From an uncultured Spirochaetaceae bacterium (GTDB taxonomy: Bacteria > Spirochaetota > Spirochaetia > Sphaerochaetales > Sphaerochaetaceae), in NCBI GenBank assembly GCA_944389975.1, contig CALXOH010000004.1, positions 1 to 44,303 of the forward strand: 44,303 nucleotides of DNA, in the 5' to 3' direction. A program made the position numbers and the translations under genes. The notes below the pieces were generated by a model, which was given only the letters and a program-made list of their open reading frames with translations, searched no databases and was not told the origin of the DNA. Within the stretch, counting starts at the first letter, position 1. Every line of letters begins with the position of its first letter. Positions 1 to 8,988 of this stretch are shown here, piece by piece.

Positions 1-127
1 ACCCGTACGGGAGGGGAAGGCCATTATACATCTCGAGGTTCACGGACGAGGAGGGGTTCGTCACGGATGCGTCGGTGGTGCGGTACGAGGTGAACCTCTC
101 ATTCGAGGGTGAGTGTACAATCAGCGA
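1..127 (+). repeat. Terminal exact inverted repeat, left copy
   Basis: Positions 1-127 are the exact reverse complement of 44177-44303. The first difference is at 128 (C here, T in the other copy). Both copies lie inside Rpn-family genes, so this is the conserved part of a multicopy coding sequence and not a transposon terminal repeat. Confidence 0.95.
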
Positions 128-482
128 CATAATCCACGACATGAAGACTTCCGACGGGGAGAGTATGGAGAGTGAAGTACTGGGTGATATAATGAAATCG
201 ATCAAGGAGAGCAAGGAGATGGAGAGAAGGTACAAGAGCGACAGCCAGATGTGGATGGAGAGGGGAATTGCCAAGGGCAGGGAACAAGGTATGGCCCAAG
301 GTATGGAGAGAGGGATAGCCCAGGGTATGGAGAAGGGAATTGCCCAAGGTGTGGAGAAAGGAGTTGAGAAGAGCATAGAGATACTTCTGAGGAACGGGCT
401 TCTCTCTCCGGAAGAGATAGAGAGGAACTTCCATGTTCCACTTGAAGATGTGATGTCGATAAAGAACAGGCTTTCTGAATGA
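1..482 (+). CDS. Rpn-family recombination-promoting nuclease / PD-(D/E)XK transposase-like protein, C-terminal fragment (5' end off window)
   Basis: The open frame runs in from the window edge (first complete codon at position 3) and stops at 482. The visible part is the tail of an Rpn/PDDEXK_2-type protein: a segment reading RPLYISRFTDEEGFVTDAS, then a charged helical stretch, then a low-complexity tail of repeated G-M/I/V-x-x-G units (about residues 90-120) and a final helix with SPEEIERNF. The N-terminal PD-(D/E)XK nuclease core is not in the window. Known Rpn proteins (for example E. coli RpnA) are DNA endonucleases that stimulate RecA-independent recombination and usually occur in many diverging copies. 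A second copy lies inverted at the right end. The internal GTG/ATG codons near 75 are not needed as starts because the frame is open upstream. The family call comes from the repeat-rich tail and multicopy behaviour; nuclease activity cannot be judged. Confidence 0.72.
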   Translation, partial: PYGRGRPLYISRFTDEEGFVTDASVVRYEVNLSFEGECTISDIIHDMKTSDGESMESEVLGDIMKSIKESKEMERRYKSDSQMWMERGIAKGREQGMAQGMERGIAQGMEKGIAQGVEKGVEKSIEILLRNGLLSPEEIERNFHVPLEDVMSIKNRLSE

Positions 483-811
483 AATTTACAGGGCTTGAAA
501 TATAATTGCACGTTTTGAGCCCTCGCTTCATTGGTTCCCGACGTCGACATGGAGACTGAATTCACCGGGTGCAATAATGAAAGCAATCAAGTTAATGACA
601 CCAATTTATGCCCGGTGGCTACCAATATGTTTGTCTCGAAAATCATCCTCGCCTTATCCATGGGCAGCCGACTGTCTTCGATGTAGTTTAATTTGTACGC
701 AAAATCGATTTGCAAGCGATGAAGAAAGGATTTCAGCATTGACTTTCTGAAATAAATTGCCGACGCCCCGGCTTGTCTTTTGTTGCTCGAATCGGCATTC
801 TAGATGTAATC
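483..811. other. Gene-poor stretch between the Rpn fragment and the MATE gene; one uncertain 50-codon minus-strand ORF (587-739)
   Basis: No recognised gene. On the minus strand an ATG at 737-739 opens a 50-residue frame ending at 587. It begins MLKSFLHRLQ and contains IEDSRLPMDKARMIFE, and it has mixed charged and hydrophobic composition. The frame stays open some way upstream of the ATG, so it could be the 3' remnant of a degraded gene. I do not recognise the sequence and see no convincing ribosome-binding site. No clear promoter for the downstream MATE gene was found either. Confidence 0.3.
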
Positions 812-2143
812 ATGCACGATGAGAAAAGATTCTTCTTGGAAACAACCCCCGGAAAACTGTTTTTGAAGGCATCGATTCCCGGCGCGATCGGAATGATGGC
901 ATCAAACATATATTTTTCAGTCGAGATGCTCCTGGTGGGACGCCTTTGCGGAAGCGAAGCATTTGCAGCTGGAAACCTCGCACTTCCCTTGGTGTACATC
1001 AACTTTGCCCTGGCAGACATGGTCTCAGTAGGTTCATCCGTAAAGATCGCTATAAGGCTCGGAGAAGGAAAAAAGGATGAGGCGAACAGGCTATTCACGA
1101 CTGCAATACTTACCGCGATAGTACTCAGCACGCTCTCAAGCATACTTCTTGTCATCCTCTCCCCTATGCTTTTCCACCTCATGGGAGCCGGGGAACACCT
1201 TTTGGATGATGCTATGGCGTACCTCGTGGTATATGCAATCTTCTGCCCCATAACCTCACTTGCATTCGTCTTCGACAACTTCCTCAAGATATCCGGAAAG
1301 GTGCGCTTTTCGATGTTTGCAAACATCGCAATGTCTGTAATGTCGCTTCTATTCGATATCATATTCCTCTACGTATTGGACAAGGGAATAGGTTTTGCCG
1401 CCCTTGGAACGAGCCTCGGGATGGCTCTTACGGTGCTTTTTTCAGCACTTCCCTTCTTCAGCGGAAAACTTACGCTTCGTTTTACGAAGGTAAGGCTTTC
1501 GCTCAAGCCGTTGAAAGACATATTCGCACAAGGGGTTCCGAACTTCTTGAACAACATCTCGACAAAGCTCACATCCGTGATAATGAACAGCCTCCTATTG
1601 CGCCTTGGCGGTGAGATGGCGGTATCAGTATACGGTGTTTTCATGAACCTCGACGGGGTGATCGTACCCGGAATGTACGGTGTATTCGACTCCCTGCAGC
1701 CTGCGATAGGTTACAACTGGGGAGCCGGAAGGAAAGAAAGGGTGAGAAGGATCGCATTCTACTCCACGCTTGCAATCGCATTGATGTGCATCGCCTTCTC
1801 GATAGTGCTCAAACTCTTTCCGACGGAGATATTCTCGCTTTTCCTCGATGGCTCCGGAGAAATCATAAAAATGGCGGAAATCGGGATTTCAATCCTTGCC
1901 CTTACATACGTAACGCGATGGATAGGCTACGCATGCCAGTCCTTCTCCTCTGCAATCGGGGAGAACAGGATCGCAACGCTGATATCATTTCTCAGCGCAC
2001 TCTTTTTCCCCGTTCTCTCGATATTCCTCCTAAGACCGTTTGAACTTGACGGGTTATGGTTCGTACTTCCGCTTGCCGCATTATTGACTGCGCTCGTATC
2101 CCTCATCGTTTACCTTGGAAGGCTTGGAAAGCTCATCAGATAG
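812..2143 (+). CDS. MATE-family multidrug / organic-cation efflux transporter
   Basis: A hydrophobic protein of about 443 residues with roughly twelve membrane segments in two homologous halves. It begins with the MATE-type pattern ETTPGKLFLKASIPGA, with the early Pro of TM1, and contains a GxGxxAGNLALPLVY-like segment in TM2. MATE proteins export cationic drugs and dyes in exchange for Na+ or H+ across the inner membrane. The length is normal for the family. The frame also has an upstream TTG at 773, which would add 13 residues, but the ATG at 812 places the usual short charged N-terminus directly before TM1. Neither start has a strong Shine-Dalgarno sequence. The gene seems monocistronic, with 70 bases to gltA. 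Substrate and coupling ion cannot be told from sequence. Confidence 0.88.
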   Translation: MHDEKRFFLETTPGKLFLKASIPGAIGMMASNIYFSVEMLLVGRLCGSEAFAAGNLALPLVYINFALADMVSVGSSVKIAIRLGEGKKDEANRLFTTAILTAIVLSTLSSILLVILSPMLFHLMGAGEHLLDDAMAYLVVYAIFCPITSLAFVFDNFLKISGKVRFSMFANIAMSVMSLLFDIIFLYVLDKGIGFAALGTSLGMALTVLFSALPFFSGKLTLRFTKVRLSLKPLKDIFAQGVPNFLNNISTKLTSVIMNSLLLRLGGEMAVSVYGVFMNLDGVIVPGMYGVFDSLQPAIGYNWGAGRKERVRRIAFYSTLAIALMCIAFSIVLKLFPTEIFSLFLDGSGEIIKMAEIGISILALTYVTRWIGYACQSFSSAIGENRIATLISFLSALFFPVLSIFLLRPFELDGLWFVLPLAALLTALVSLIVYLGRLGKLIR

Positions 2144-2213
2144 GTTTTCCACTCCAATTCCAACAAATCACAATTGATGGTAAGCTACACGAAATCAAAT
2201 CATGGAGGAAACT

Positions 2214-3515
2214 ATGGTAAGAGATAAAGATGCTGCGTCGATAACACTTCCCGGGAAAGGCGAATACAAAGTCGATGTGATCACGGATACGATGGGTGAA
2301 AAGTCCATCGACATCACATCCCTCAGGAAAGACACCGGATACATCACATATGACCCCGGATACGTCAACACCGGTTCCTGTACATCCTCCATATGTTACA
2401 TAAACGGGGAGAAGGGAATACTCAGATACCGCGGATACGACATTGCAGACCTTGTAAAGAACTGCGATTTCATCGAAGTTGCATACCTCTTGATAAAAGG
2501 GCGTCTTCCGAACTCCAAGGAGAGGATCGAATACCAGCGGCTTTTAAACGAGAACTCGCTATTGCATTTCAACATGCGTAGTTTCTTCCGTGCATTCCCA
2601 CACGACGGACACCCGATGGGAATAATGGCTGCGATGGTGTCATCCCTATCTGCGTTTTACCCGGAACTTGAGGACAGGGACCCTGAGGAGAACCTCGACT
2701 TGACGGTAACGAGGCTTCTTTCGAAGATGCGAACCATAGCTGCGTTCACATACAGACAGATGAACGGCTTTGATTTCGTCGAGCCTTTGTATCACTACTC
2801 GTACTGCGCAAACTTTCTGAACATGATGTTCCATACATCAGTGAACAACTACACTCCACCGCTTACCCACGTCGATGCCTTGAACAAACTTCTGATCCTG
2901 CACGCAGACCATGAGCAGAACTGTTCCACAAGCGCTGTCAGACTCGTAGGATCGTCCGATGCGAATCTATATGCATCGGTCACTGCGGGAATATGCGCGC
3001 TCTGGGGTTCGAAGCACGGAGGGGCCAACCAAGCGGTGATGAACATGCTCCAGAGGATAAAGAACGAAGGATTGACGATAAACCAGGTGATGGAGAAAGC
3101 CAAGTCGAAGGAAGACCCGTTCAGGCTCTTCGGATTCGGGCACAGGGTTTACAAAACCTTCGATCCGAGGGCGAAGATCGCAAAAGAGCTCTCAAGGGAA
3201 GTACTTGCACAGTCAGGAAAGACCGACGAGCTGTTGGATATCGCGCTCGAGCTGGAAGAGAGGGCGTCAAACGACGAGTATTTCGTCTCGAGGAACCTCT
3301 ACCCGAACGTCGACTTCTACACTGGAATCACATTCCACATGATGGGAATACCAATCTCGATGTTCACAGTCCTGTTTGCGATGGGAAGACTCCCCGGATG
3401 GATCGCACACTACCTTGAATGGAAGCACGATCCGTACCAGAAGATCGGACGGCCGCGACAGATATATGCAGGGCCGGAGGAAAGGGAAGTCATCCCAATT
3501 TCAAAGAGAACGTGA
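2214..3515 (+). CDS. gltA: Citrate synthase (type II, hexameric-type with N-terminal domain)
   Basis: Condenses oxaloacetate and acetyl-CoA to citrate. The 433-residue protein keeps the catalytic triad in standard context: His268 in LWGSKHGGANQ, His310 in GFGHRVYK and Asp367 in NVDFYTG. The HADHEQN segment lies near 230. The first ~45 residues form the beta-rich extra domain of Gram-negative type II enzymes, which are often NADH-inhibited. An in-frame ATG at 2202 lies four codons earlier, but GGAGGA at 2204-2209 is correctly spaced for the ATG at 2214, so 2214 is preferred. The gene converges on the minus-strand acn-icd pair across a shared hairpin at 3525-3550. Together the three genes make 2-oxoglutarate from acetyl-CoA and oxaloacetate. 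Confidence 0.95.
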   Translation: MVRDKDAASITLPGKGEYKVDVITDTMGEKSIDITSLRKDTGYITYDPGYVNTGSCTSSICYINGEKGILRYRGYDIADLVKNCDFIEVAYLLIKGRLPNSKERIEYQRLLNENSLLHFNMRSFFRAFPHDGHPMGIMAAMVSSLSAFYPELEDRDPEENLDLTVTRLLSKMRTIAAFTYRQMNGFDFVEPLYHYSYCANFLNMMFHTSVNNYTPPLTHVDALNKLLILHADHEQNCSTSAVRLVGSSDANLYASVTAGICALWGSKHGGANQAVMNMLQRIKNEGLTINQVMEKAKSKEDPFRLFGFGHRVYKTFDPRAKIAKELSREVLAQSGKTDELLDIALELEERASNDEYFVSRNLYPNVDFYTGITFHMMGIPISMFTVLFAMGRLPGWIAHYLEWKHDPYQKIGRPRQIYAGPEEREVIPISKRT

Positions 3516-3524
3516 GAAGAGCAT

Positions 3525-3550
3525 AGGCCCACCTTGCTGTAGATGGGCCT
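3525..3550. terminator. Bidirectional hairpin between convergent gltA and icd
   Basis: AGGCCCA (3525-3531) pairs with TGGGCCT (3544-3550) around a 12-base loop, in the 41-base gap between the gltA stop and the icd stop. There is no strong T-run on either strand, so it may act as a weak terminator or mRNA 3'-end stabiliser. Confidence 0.55.
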
Positions 3551-3556
3551 TACAAA

Positions 3557-4774
3557 TCAAAGGGATGCGATGAGCTTTTTGGTAAACTCACTTGTGGAGA
3601 GAAGTTTTCCATTCCCCCTCTCTTTGACCAAGAGCGTGTAGAGATCTTTCGTCACGCTGCCTTCTTTTATCACTTTCCTTATTGCATTCCTGATCATGAC
3701 CGCACTCTCATTCCATCCGAGGTATTCGAGCATCATGACACCGGAAAGGATAATCGAAAGCGGGTTCACGATGTCTTTCCCAGCGATATCAGGGGCAGTG
3801 CCGTGCGTCGCTTCAAAAAGTGCTATCCCGCTCTGGTAGTTGATGTTCGCACCCGGTGCAATCCCGATGCCCCCTACTTCTGCTGCAAGCGCATCGGATA
3901 CGTAATCCCCGTTTAGATTCAATGTAGCGATGACATCATACTCTTCGGGCTTCAAAAGAATGTTTTGAAGGAACGCATCGCAGATTACGTCCTTTATGAC
4001 TATGTCTCCATCATCCCTTTTGATGACGACTTTCCCGTCCTCTTCAACGGCCCCGTACTCATCTTTTGCAACTTCATATCCCCAGGAACGGAATCCACCT
4101 TCAGTGAACTTCATGATGTTGCCTTTATGCACCAACGTCACTGAACGCCTGTTGTTCCTGATCGTATAATCGATTGCAGAGCGCACCAACCTCTTCGAGC
4201 CCTCGGGGGAGACTGGCTTTACTCCGATTGCACTCGTTTCCGGGAAGCGTATCTTATCGACATTCATCTCATTTTCAAGGAACGAAATTACTTTCTTCAC
4301 TTCCTCAGATCCGCTCTTCCATTCAATTCCAGCATAGATGTCTTCAGTGTTCTCCCTGAACACTACCATGTCCACTTTCTCAGGATGCCTTACGGGAGAA
4401 GGCACCCCTTCGAAGTACTCGACCGGGCGAAGGCATACGTACAAGTCGAGTTTCTGCCTGAGGGTGACGTTTATGGATCGCGCGCCCTTTCCAACCGGAG
4501 TCATCAAAGGCCCTTTGATCGCAATTTTATACTCCTTGATCGCATCCAACGTCTCGTCAGGGAGGTTCACCCCTGTTTCCTCGACTGCCTTTCCCCCTGC
4601 AAGCGCCTCATGCCAAATAAGTTTTCTATTGCCTTTGTATGCTTTCCTTACGCTCTCATCGAGGACGGAGATCATCTTCGCCGTGATCTCTTTCCCGACT
4701 CCATCACCTTCGATGTAGACCACATCAACTTCGTCAGGCACTTGGATCTGCCCGTTTGTCACTTCAACCTTCAT
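3557..4774 (-). CDS. icd: Isocitrate dehydrogenase, E. coli-Icd fold with NAD-type cofactor residues
   Basis: Oxidatively decarboxylates isocitrate to 2-oxoglutarate. The 405-residue protein aligns along its length with E. coli Icd: substrate loop [10 protein letters not shown] with Ser100 (the residue phosphorylated in E. coli), the [10 protein letters not shown] and [11 protein letters not shown] blocks, and GTAP near 325. The NADP-selecting Lys344-Tyr345 of E. coli are Asp329-Ile330 here, and Tyr391 and Arg395 are Lys376 and Thr380. These are the changes associated with NAD-specific prokaryotic enzymes, so I infer NAD dependence; many pipelines would label it NADP-dependent. Its start overlaps the upstream aconitase stop by 11 bases (4764-4774), so the two are translationally coupled. 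No kinase/phosphatase gene is nearby. Confidence 0.93.
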   Translation of the reverse strand: MKVEVTNGQIQVPDEVDVVYIEGDGVGKEITAKMISVLDESVRKAYKGNRKLIWHEALAGGKAVEETGVNLPDETLDAIKEYKIAIKGPLMTPVGKGARSINVTLRQKLDLYVCLRPVEYFEGVPSPVRHPEKVDMVVFRENTEDIYAGIEWKSGSEEVKKVISFLENEMNVDKIRFPETSAIGVKPVSPEGSKRLVRSAIDYTIRNNRRSVTLVHKGNIMKFTEGGFRSWGYEVAKDEYGAVEEDGKVVIKRDDGDIVIKDVICDAFLQNILLKPEEYDVIATLNLNGDYVSDALAAEVGGIGIAPGANINYQSGIALFEATHGTAPDIAGKDIVNPLSIILSGVMMLEYLGWNESAVMIRNAIRKVIKEGSVTKDLYTLLVKERGNGKLLSTSEFTKKLIASL

Positions 4775-6689
4775 ATTTCACCTCGTTAAGCCTTCCTCCG
4801 AGAAGAAGCATCTTCTTCTGCTCTTCGGAAGCAAACAGCTTCAAACCGATCTTCTTTCCCTTGCTTTTGTCAAAGAGCGTGAAATTCCCGCTTGCAAGGG
4901 ACGAAACAGGATCAAGCAATTCAAGTTCATCACCTTGTTCGATCAACTCGTAATCATTCTCGTTTTCAAAAAGAAGTGGAAGAATTCCGAAGTTGCATAG
5001 GTTTGCCTGATGTATGCGCTCGATGGAAACGGCAACAACTACGCGGATGCCAAGATACATCGGACAGATTGCAGCGTGCTCTCTTGAAGAGCCCTGGCCG
5101 TAGGAAGAGCCTGCAATTATGAATCCGGACTCGCCTTTCTCCTTTGCTTCCAACGCTCTCTGCGGGAACGACGGATCAACAGACTCGAAGACAAACGACG
5201 CATAGCGCGGGATATTCGATCTGTACTTCAACCTTGCACCGGCTGGCATTATGTGGTCCGTAGTTATCTTGTCGCCGACTTTTATCACGGCATGCCCCTC
5301 GACCTTTTCAGGTAGAGCCGTGTTCATCGGAGGCTGACCGATATTCGGTCCGCGCTTGATATCCAAAGAGAACGTGGGATGGATGAACATCGAGTCGTCC
5401 ACCAAGAATTTATCAGGCATTCTGATCGATGAGATATCTGCATCGGATTTCCGGGGATCGGTGAATACCCCCGTGATTGCAGAGATCGCAGCAGTCTCCG
5501 GGGAGACCAGGTATAGATTTGCAGATTGAGTGCCGGATCGCGCATAGAAATTCCTGTTGCTCGTACGTAGCGATACGCTATCCGTACCGGGACTTTGATG
5601 GTTTCCTATGCAAAATCCGCAAGCTGACTCAAGTATCCTCGCACCGGCTTTTATAAGCGTCTCAAGCGTTCCGTCTTCTGTTATCATCATCAATACAGCC
5701 CGTGATCCGGGGGCAATGCCCAAAGAGACTGTGGGCGCAACGTGATGACCGGAGAGGATCGCTGCAGCTTTCTTCAAATCGGTGTAACTTGAATTGGTGC
5801 AGGACCCGATGAGAACCTGGTTTACCGCCATTCCCTCAAGCTCTTTGACGCTCTTGATGTTCCCCGGGCTATGTGGACATGCGGCAAGGGGTTCCAAAGT
5901 CGAAAGGTCTATCTCATAAGAGTCATCATACTCGGCATCCTCATCGGGGTATAAAGGCACGAACCCCTCTCCCCTGCCCTCTGCATCCAGGAACGCTTTC
6001 GTATTCTCATCCGATGGAAAGAGCGAAGTAGTCACCCCGCACTCTGCTCCCATGTTCGCTATCGTTGCGCGGTCGGGTACGGTCAAAGTCTTCACCCCGT
6101 CCCCGGTGTACTCGAACACCGAATTGACGTTGCCTTTCACGCCGAAGTGGGAAAGCACTTTCAAAATGACATCCTTCGGAGAGACAAATGGCCTGAGTTT
6201 CCCTTTAAGCCTTATTTCAATAACGCGCGGTGCGACTAGAGAGAATGGAACGCCGGCCATTGCAAGGGCTACATCAAGCCCGCCTGCACCGACTGCGAAA
6301 GAACACATCCCGCCTGCAGTCGGAGTATGTGAGTCCGATCCAAGCAACGTCTTTCCGGAAAGTGCGAACCTTTCAAGATGCACCTGATGGCATATTCCGT
6401 TTCCAGCGCGTGAATAGATTATACCTTTCTTGTCTGCAATAGTCCTCAGATATTCGTGGTCGTCCGCATTCTCAAACCCAACCTGCACCGTGTTGTGGTC
6501 GACGTAGCTGACGGCCAGTTCGTTTTTTACCCGGTCAACGCCAAGCGCCTCGAACTCAAGGTATGCCATAGTTCCCGTGGCATCCTGAGTGAGAGTCTGG
6601 TCTATTCTTATGGAAATCGACTTACCCTTTTCAAGTTTTCCTTCCACAAGGTGGGAGGAAAGGATCTTGTAGCATAGTGTTTGTCCCAT
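4764..6689 (-). CDS. acnA: Aconitate hydratase, single-chain short (about 640 aa) type
   Basis: Interconverts citrate and isocitrate using a [4Fe-4S] cluster. The 641-residue protein has the aconitase order: [11 protein letters not shown] (118-127), cluster ligands Cys297 in GSCTNSS and Cys357/Cys360 in CGFCIGNH, then the swivel domain with [13 protein letters not shown] (527-539). It is shorter than E. coli AcnA/AcnB (about 870-890 aa) and matches the compact bacterial type. An open frame continues 30 codons upstream to 6779, but AGGAG with five-base spacing precedes the ATG at 6689, and that residue begins the family's conserved MGQTL-type N-terminus. First gene of the acn-icd operon, divergent from cstA. 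The symbol is by family resemblance only. Confidence 0.93.
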   Translation of the reverse strand: MGQTLCYKILSSHLVEGKLEKGKSISIRIDQTLTQDATGTMAYLEFEALGVDRVKNELAVSYVDHNTVQVGFENADDHEYLRTIADKKGIIYSRAGNGICHQVHLERFALSGKTLLGSDSHTPTAGGMCSFAVGAGGLDVALAMAGVPFSLVAPRVIEIRLKGKLRPFVSPKDVILKVLSHFGVKGNVNSVFEYTGDGVKTLTVPDRATIANMGAECGVTTSLFPSDENTKAFLDAEGRGEGFVPLYPDEDAEYDDSYEIDLSTLEPLAACPHSPGNIKSVKELEGMAVNQVLIGSCTNSSYTDLKKAAAILSGHHVAPTVSLGIAPGSRAVLMMITEDGTLETLIKAGARILESACGFCIGNHQSPGTDSVSLRTSNRNFYARSGTQSANLYLVSPETAAISAITGVFTDPRKSDADISSIRMPDKFLVDDSMFIHPTFSLDIKRGPNIGQPPMNTALPEKVEGHAVIKVGDKITTDHIMPAGARLKYRSNIPRYASFVFESVDPSFPQRALEAKEKGESGFIIAGSSYGQGSSREHAAICPMYLGIRVVVAVSIERIHQANLCNFGILPLLFENENDYELIEQGDELELLDPVSSLASGNFTLFDKSKGKKIGLKLFASEEQKKMLLLGGRLNEVKYEG

Positions 6690-6837
6690 ATTCACTCCTA
6701 TTCGCAATCTGTATTCATAATAGCCAACTGGAAGGAAATTGACCACGGGGAAAGAGTAATGATGGAAAGTTGCCGCCAATTGGATGGGCAGACAACTGGA
6801 AAATGAGGAAATATATTTAATATCATTCGTCTAACTC

Positions 6838-6866
6838 TTGACATCTAGTAGTTTTAAGGATTAAAA
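6838..6866 (+). promoter_or_regulatory. Candidate sigma-70 promoter for cstA
   Basis: TTGACA (6838-6843), a 17-base spacer and TTAAAA (6861-6866) lie about 50 bases upstream of the cstA start, in the AT-rich divergent gap with the aconitase gene. Good -35, imperfect -10; no experiment implied. Confidence 0.5.
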
Positions 6867-6916
6867 AAACTCAAACACTCATATCAAGGGATATGTTTTT
6901 TTCCAGAGGGGAAGGT

Positions 6917-8605
6917 ATGAATACTCTATTAATCGTACTTATCGCAGCCATCTGTCTCGTAGCAGGTTACACATTCTACGGACGCTGGCTTGCCAAAAAA
7001 TGGGGGATCGACCCGAAGGCCAAGACCCCGGCTGTAGTGCACAACGACGGACAGGACTACGTTCCGACAGATGGATGGACGGTCTTTGCACACCAGTTCT
7101 CATCAATCGCAGGGGCAGGCCCTGTCACCGGAGCAATACAGGCAGCTGTATTCGGCTGGGTACCTGTATTCCTATGGATCGTGCTTGGCGGTATCTTCTT
7201 CGGTGCAGTAACAGATTTCGGAGCTCTGTATGCGAGCGTAAAGAACGAAGGAAAGTCGATGGGACTTCTGATCGAGAAATACATCGGAAAGACAGGAAGG
7301 AAACTATTCCTGGGATTCTGCTGGCTTTTCTGCCTCATAGTCCTTGCCGCATTTGCAGACATGGTCGCAGGCACGTTCAATGCATTTACGACAGTTGACG
7401 GGGTCAGAACCGAAGTTCCGGGGGCAGTAGTAAACGGAGCTGCGGGAAGCATCTCGATATTCTTCATCATTTTTGCAATAGTCGTAGGCCTCATCCAGAA
7501 GAAATTCAAACTTACAGGCTGGAAGGAAGTCGTGCTCGGACTGGCATTCACTGTGCTTTCATTCGTATTCGGAATGAACTTCCCGGTACTCATGGGAAAG
7601 GATGGCTGGGTATACTTCGCATTCGGCTTCATATTCGTTGCAGCTGTTGTCCCGATGTGGCTTTTGATGCAGCCAAGGGATTATATGTCGACGTTCATGT
7701 TCATCGGCATGATCATCGGAGCTGCCGTAGGAGTGCTCTTTGCACACCCGACGATGAACCTCCCTGCGTTCACAGGTTTTACCAATCCACAACTCGGAAC
7801 GCTCTTCCCGATACTCTTCGTAACGGTTGCATGCGGCGCTGTCTCAGGCTTCCATAGCCTTGTCTCCTCGGGCACGTCATCAAAGACGATTGCAAACGAG
7901 AAAGACATGCTCAAGGTTGGATATGGCGCAATGGTTCTCGAAAGCCTTCTTGCGGTCATCGCACTTTGCGTAGCAGGAGCCGCAGCAAGCGCAGAAGGTG
8001 TTCCCGCATCAGGCACTCCATTCCAGATCTTCTCAGCGGGAGTTGCTGGATTTTTGGAGATGTTCGGAATCCCTGTGTATGTCGCACAGTGCTTCATGAC
8101 GATGTGCGTATCCGCACTTGCTTTCACTACACTCGATTCGGTAGCGCGCATCGGAAGGATGTCGTTCCAAGAGCTCTTCAGCGTCGATGACATGAAGAAT
8201 GCACCGTCTTGGAGAAAGGTTCTTTGCAACAAATACCTTGCAACGTTCATCACTCTCCTTTTCGGCTACATCCTCACGCAGGTCGGGTATTCGAACATCT
8301 GGCCCTTGTTCGGAAGCGCAAACCAGCTCTTGAGCGCACTCGTATTGATCACGCTATGCGTATTCTTGAAAGTCACGGGTAGAACACTCAAGACGCTCGT
8401 ACCGCCTTTCGTGATCATGATCGTAGTAACGTTCTCAGCACTCATCCAGCGCTTCATCGCCCTTGTCAAAGTATACCAGTCGGGAAACGGTTCATTCATG
8501 ATGGAAGGCTTGCAGCTTATCGTCGCAGTTCTTCTGATGGTGCTTGGCATCACGATCGTATATACATCTGGCAAAGAGTTGATCAAGAGTAAGAAATCTG
8601 TCTGA
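6917..8605 (+). CDS. cstA: CstA-family carrier (carbon starvation protein A; pyruvate/peptide transporter), short form
   Basis: An integral membrane protein of 562 residues with many transmembrane helices. It carries the CstA N-terminal block GQDYVPTDGWTVFAHQFSSI followed by GAGPVTGAIQ, and the conserved FHSLVSSGTSSKTI segment in the second half. Characterised relatives (E. coli CstA, BtsT) import pyruvate and have been linked to peptide use in starvation. This protein is about 140 residues shorter than E. coli CstA, the compact form seen in many anaerobes. The frame opens at 6893, but GGGGAAGG lies just before the ATG at 6917, which gives a sensible N-in first helix (MNTLLIVLIAAICL). Monocistronic, between its own promoter and a strong terminator. 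Pyruvate supply to acetyl-CoA would fit the neighbouring citrate synthase. Confidence 0.9.
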   Translation: MNTLLIVLIAAICLVAGYTFYGRWLAKKWGIDPKAKTPAVVHNDGQDYVPTDGWTVFAHQFSSIAGAGPVTGAIQAAVFGWVPVFLWIVLGGIFFGAVTDFGALYASVKNEGKSMGLLIEKYIGKTGRKLFLGFCWLFCLIVLAAFADMVAGTFNAFTTVDGVRTEVPGAVVNGAAGSISIFFIIFAIVVGLIQKKFKLTGWKEVVLGLAFTVLSFVFGMNFPVLMGKDGWVYFAFGFIFVAAVVPMWLLMQPRDYMSTFMFIGMIIGAAVGVLFAHPTMNLPAFTGFTNPQLGTLFPILFVTVACGAVSGFHSLVSSGTSSKTIANEKDMLKVGYGAMVLESLLAVIALCVAGAAASAEGVPASGTPFQIFSAGVAGFLEMFGIPVYVAQCFMTMCVSALAFTTLDSVARIGRMSFQELFSVDDMKNAPSWRKVLCNKYLATFITLLFGYILTQVGYSNIWPLFGSANQLLSALVLITLCVFLKVTGRTLKTLVPPFVIMIVVTFSALIQRFIALVKVYQSGNGSFMMEGLQLIVAVLLMVLGITIVYTSGKELIKSKKSV

Positions 8606-8627
8606 GAAAGTTCGGAGATATTCTTCA

Positions 8628-8656
8628 TCAGGGGCTTATGGCCCCTGAATTTTTTT
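8628..8656 (+). terminator. Rho-independent terminator of cstA
   Basis: TCAGGGGC (8628-8635) pairs perfectly with GCCCCTGA (8641-8648) around a five-base loop, followed by ATTTTTTT. A textbook intrinsic terminator 22 bases after the cstA stop. Confidence 0.92.
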
Positions 8657-8988
8657 ACGTCCGCGCTATCGAAGTTTGAATTGACTTCAGCGTTAGCCAA
8701 TGCGAAATTTGATGCAGAAATGAGGTCCGCTATTTCAAGCCGGACGCAAATTAAAGATGAATCCGCCCTTGATGCTTACCGGAGCCTGGGCTGTTGTTTT
8801 GCAGAGGAGAGTCGATGTAGCAAGGGAAAGAACATTCAAGGACAAATCCTCAAGGTACGGAATAATTTCCAAAACCACATCATGAAGAACCCATGAAGCC
8901 TATACAAGCCCAGTGTGAAAGCCCTGGAAGCCTACCGTTTATAGAGTGCCATATATTCATAGTTCGGAAACAATATTTTCTGTACACT
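8657..8988. other. 330-base stretch with no assignable gene
   Basis: Lies between the cstA terminator and the 3' end of the minus-strand DUF5131 gene. Short frames exist on both strands: a plus-strand 42-codon frame at 8757-8885 beginning MNPPLMLTGAW, a 71-codon plus-strand frame at 8681-8896, and an antisense frame containing LEIIPYLEDLSLNVLSL. None has a good ribosome-binding site or recognisable family, and they overlap each other. It may be decayed coding sequence. No clear terminator for the DUF5131 gene was found. Confidence 0.3.

Noticed and set aside
8681-8896. A 71-codon plus-strand frame after the cstA terminator
   Set aside because: No ribosome-binding site or family match, and it overlaps equally plausible frames on both strands; treated as unassigned sequence.
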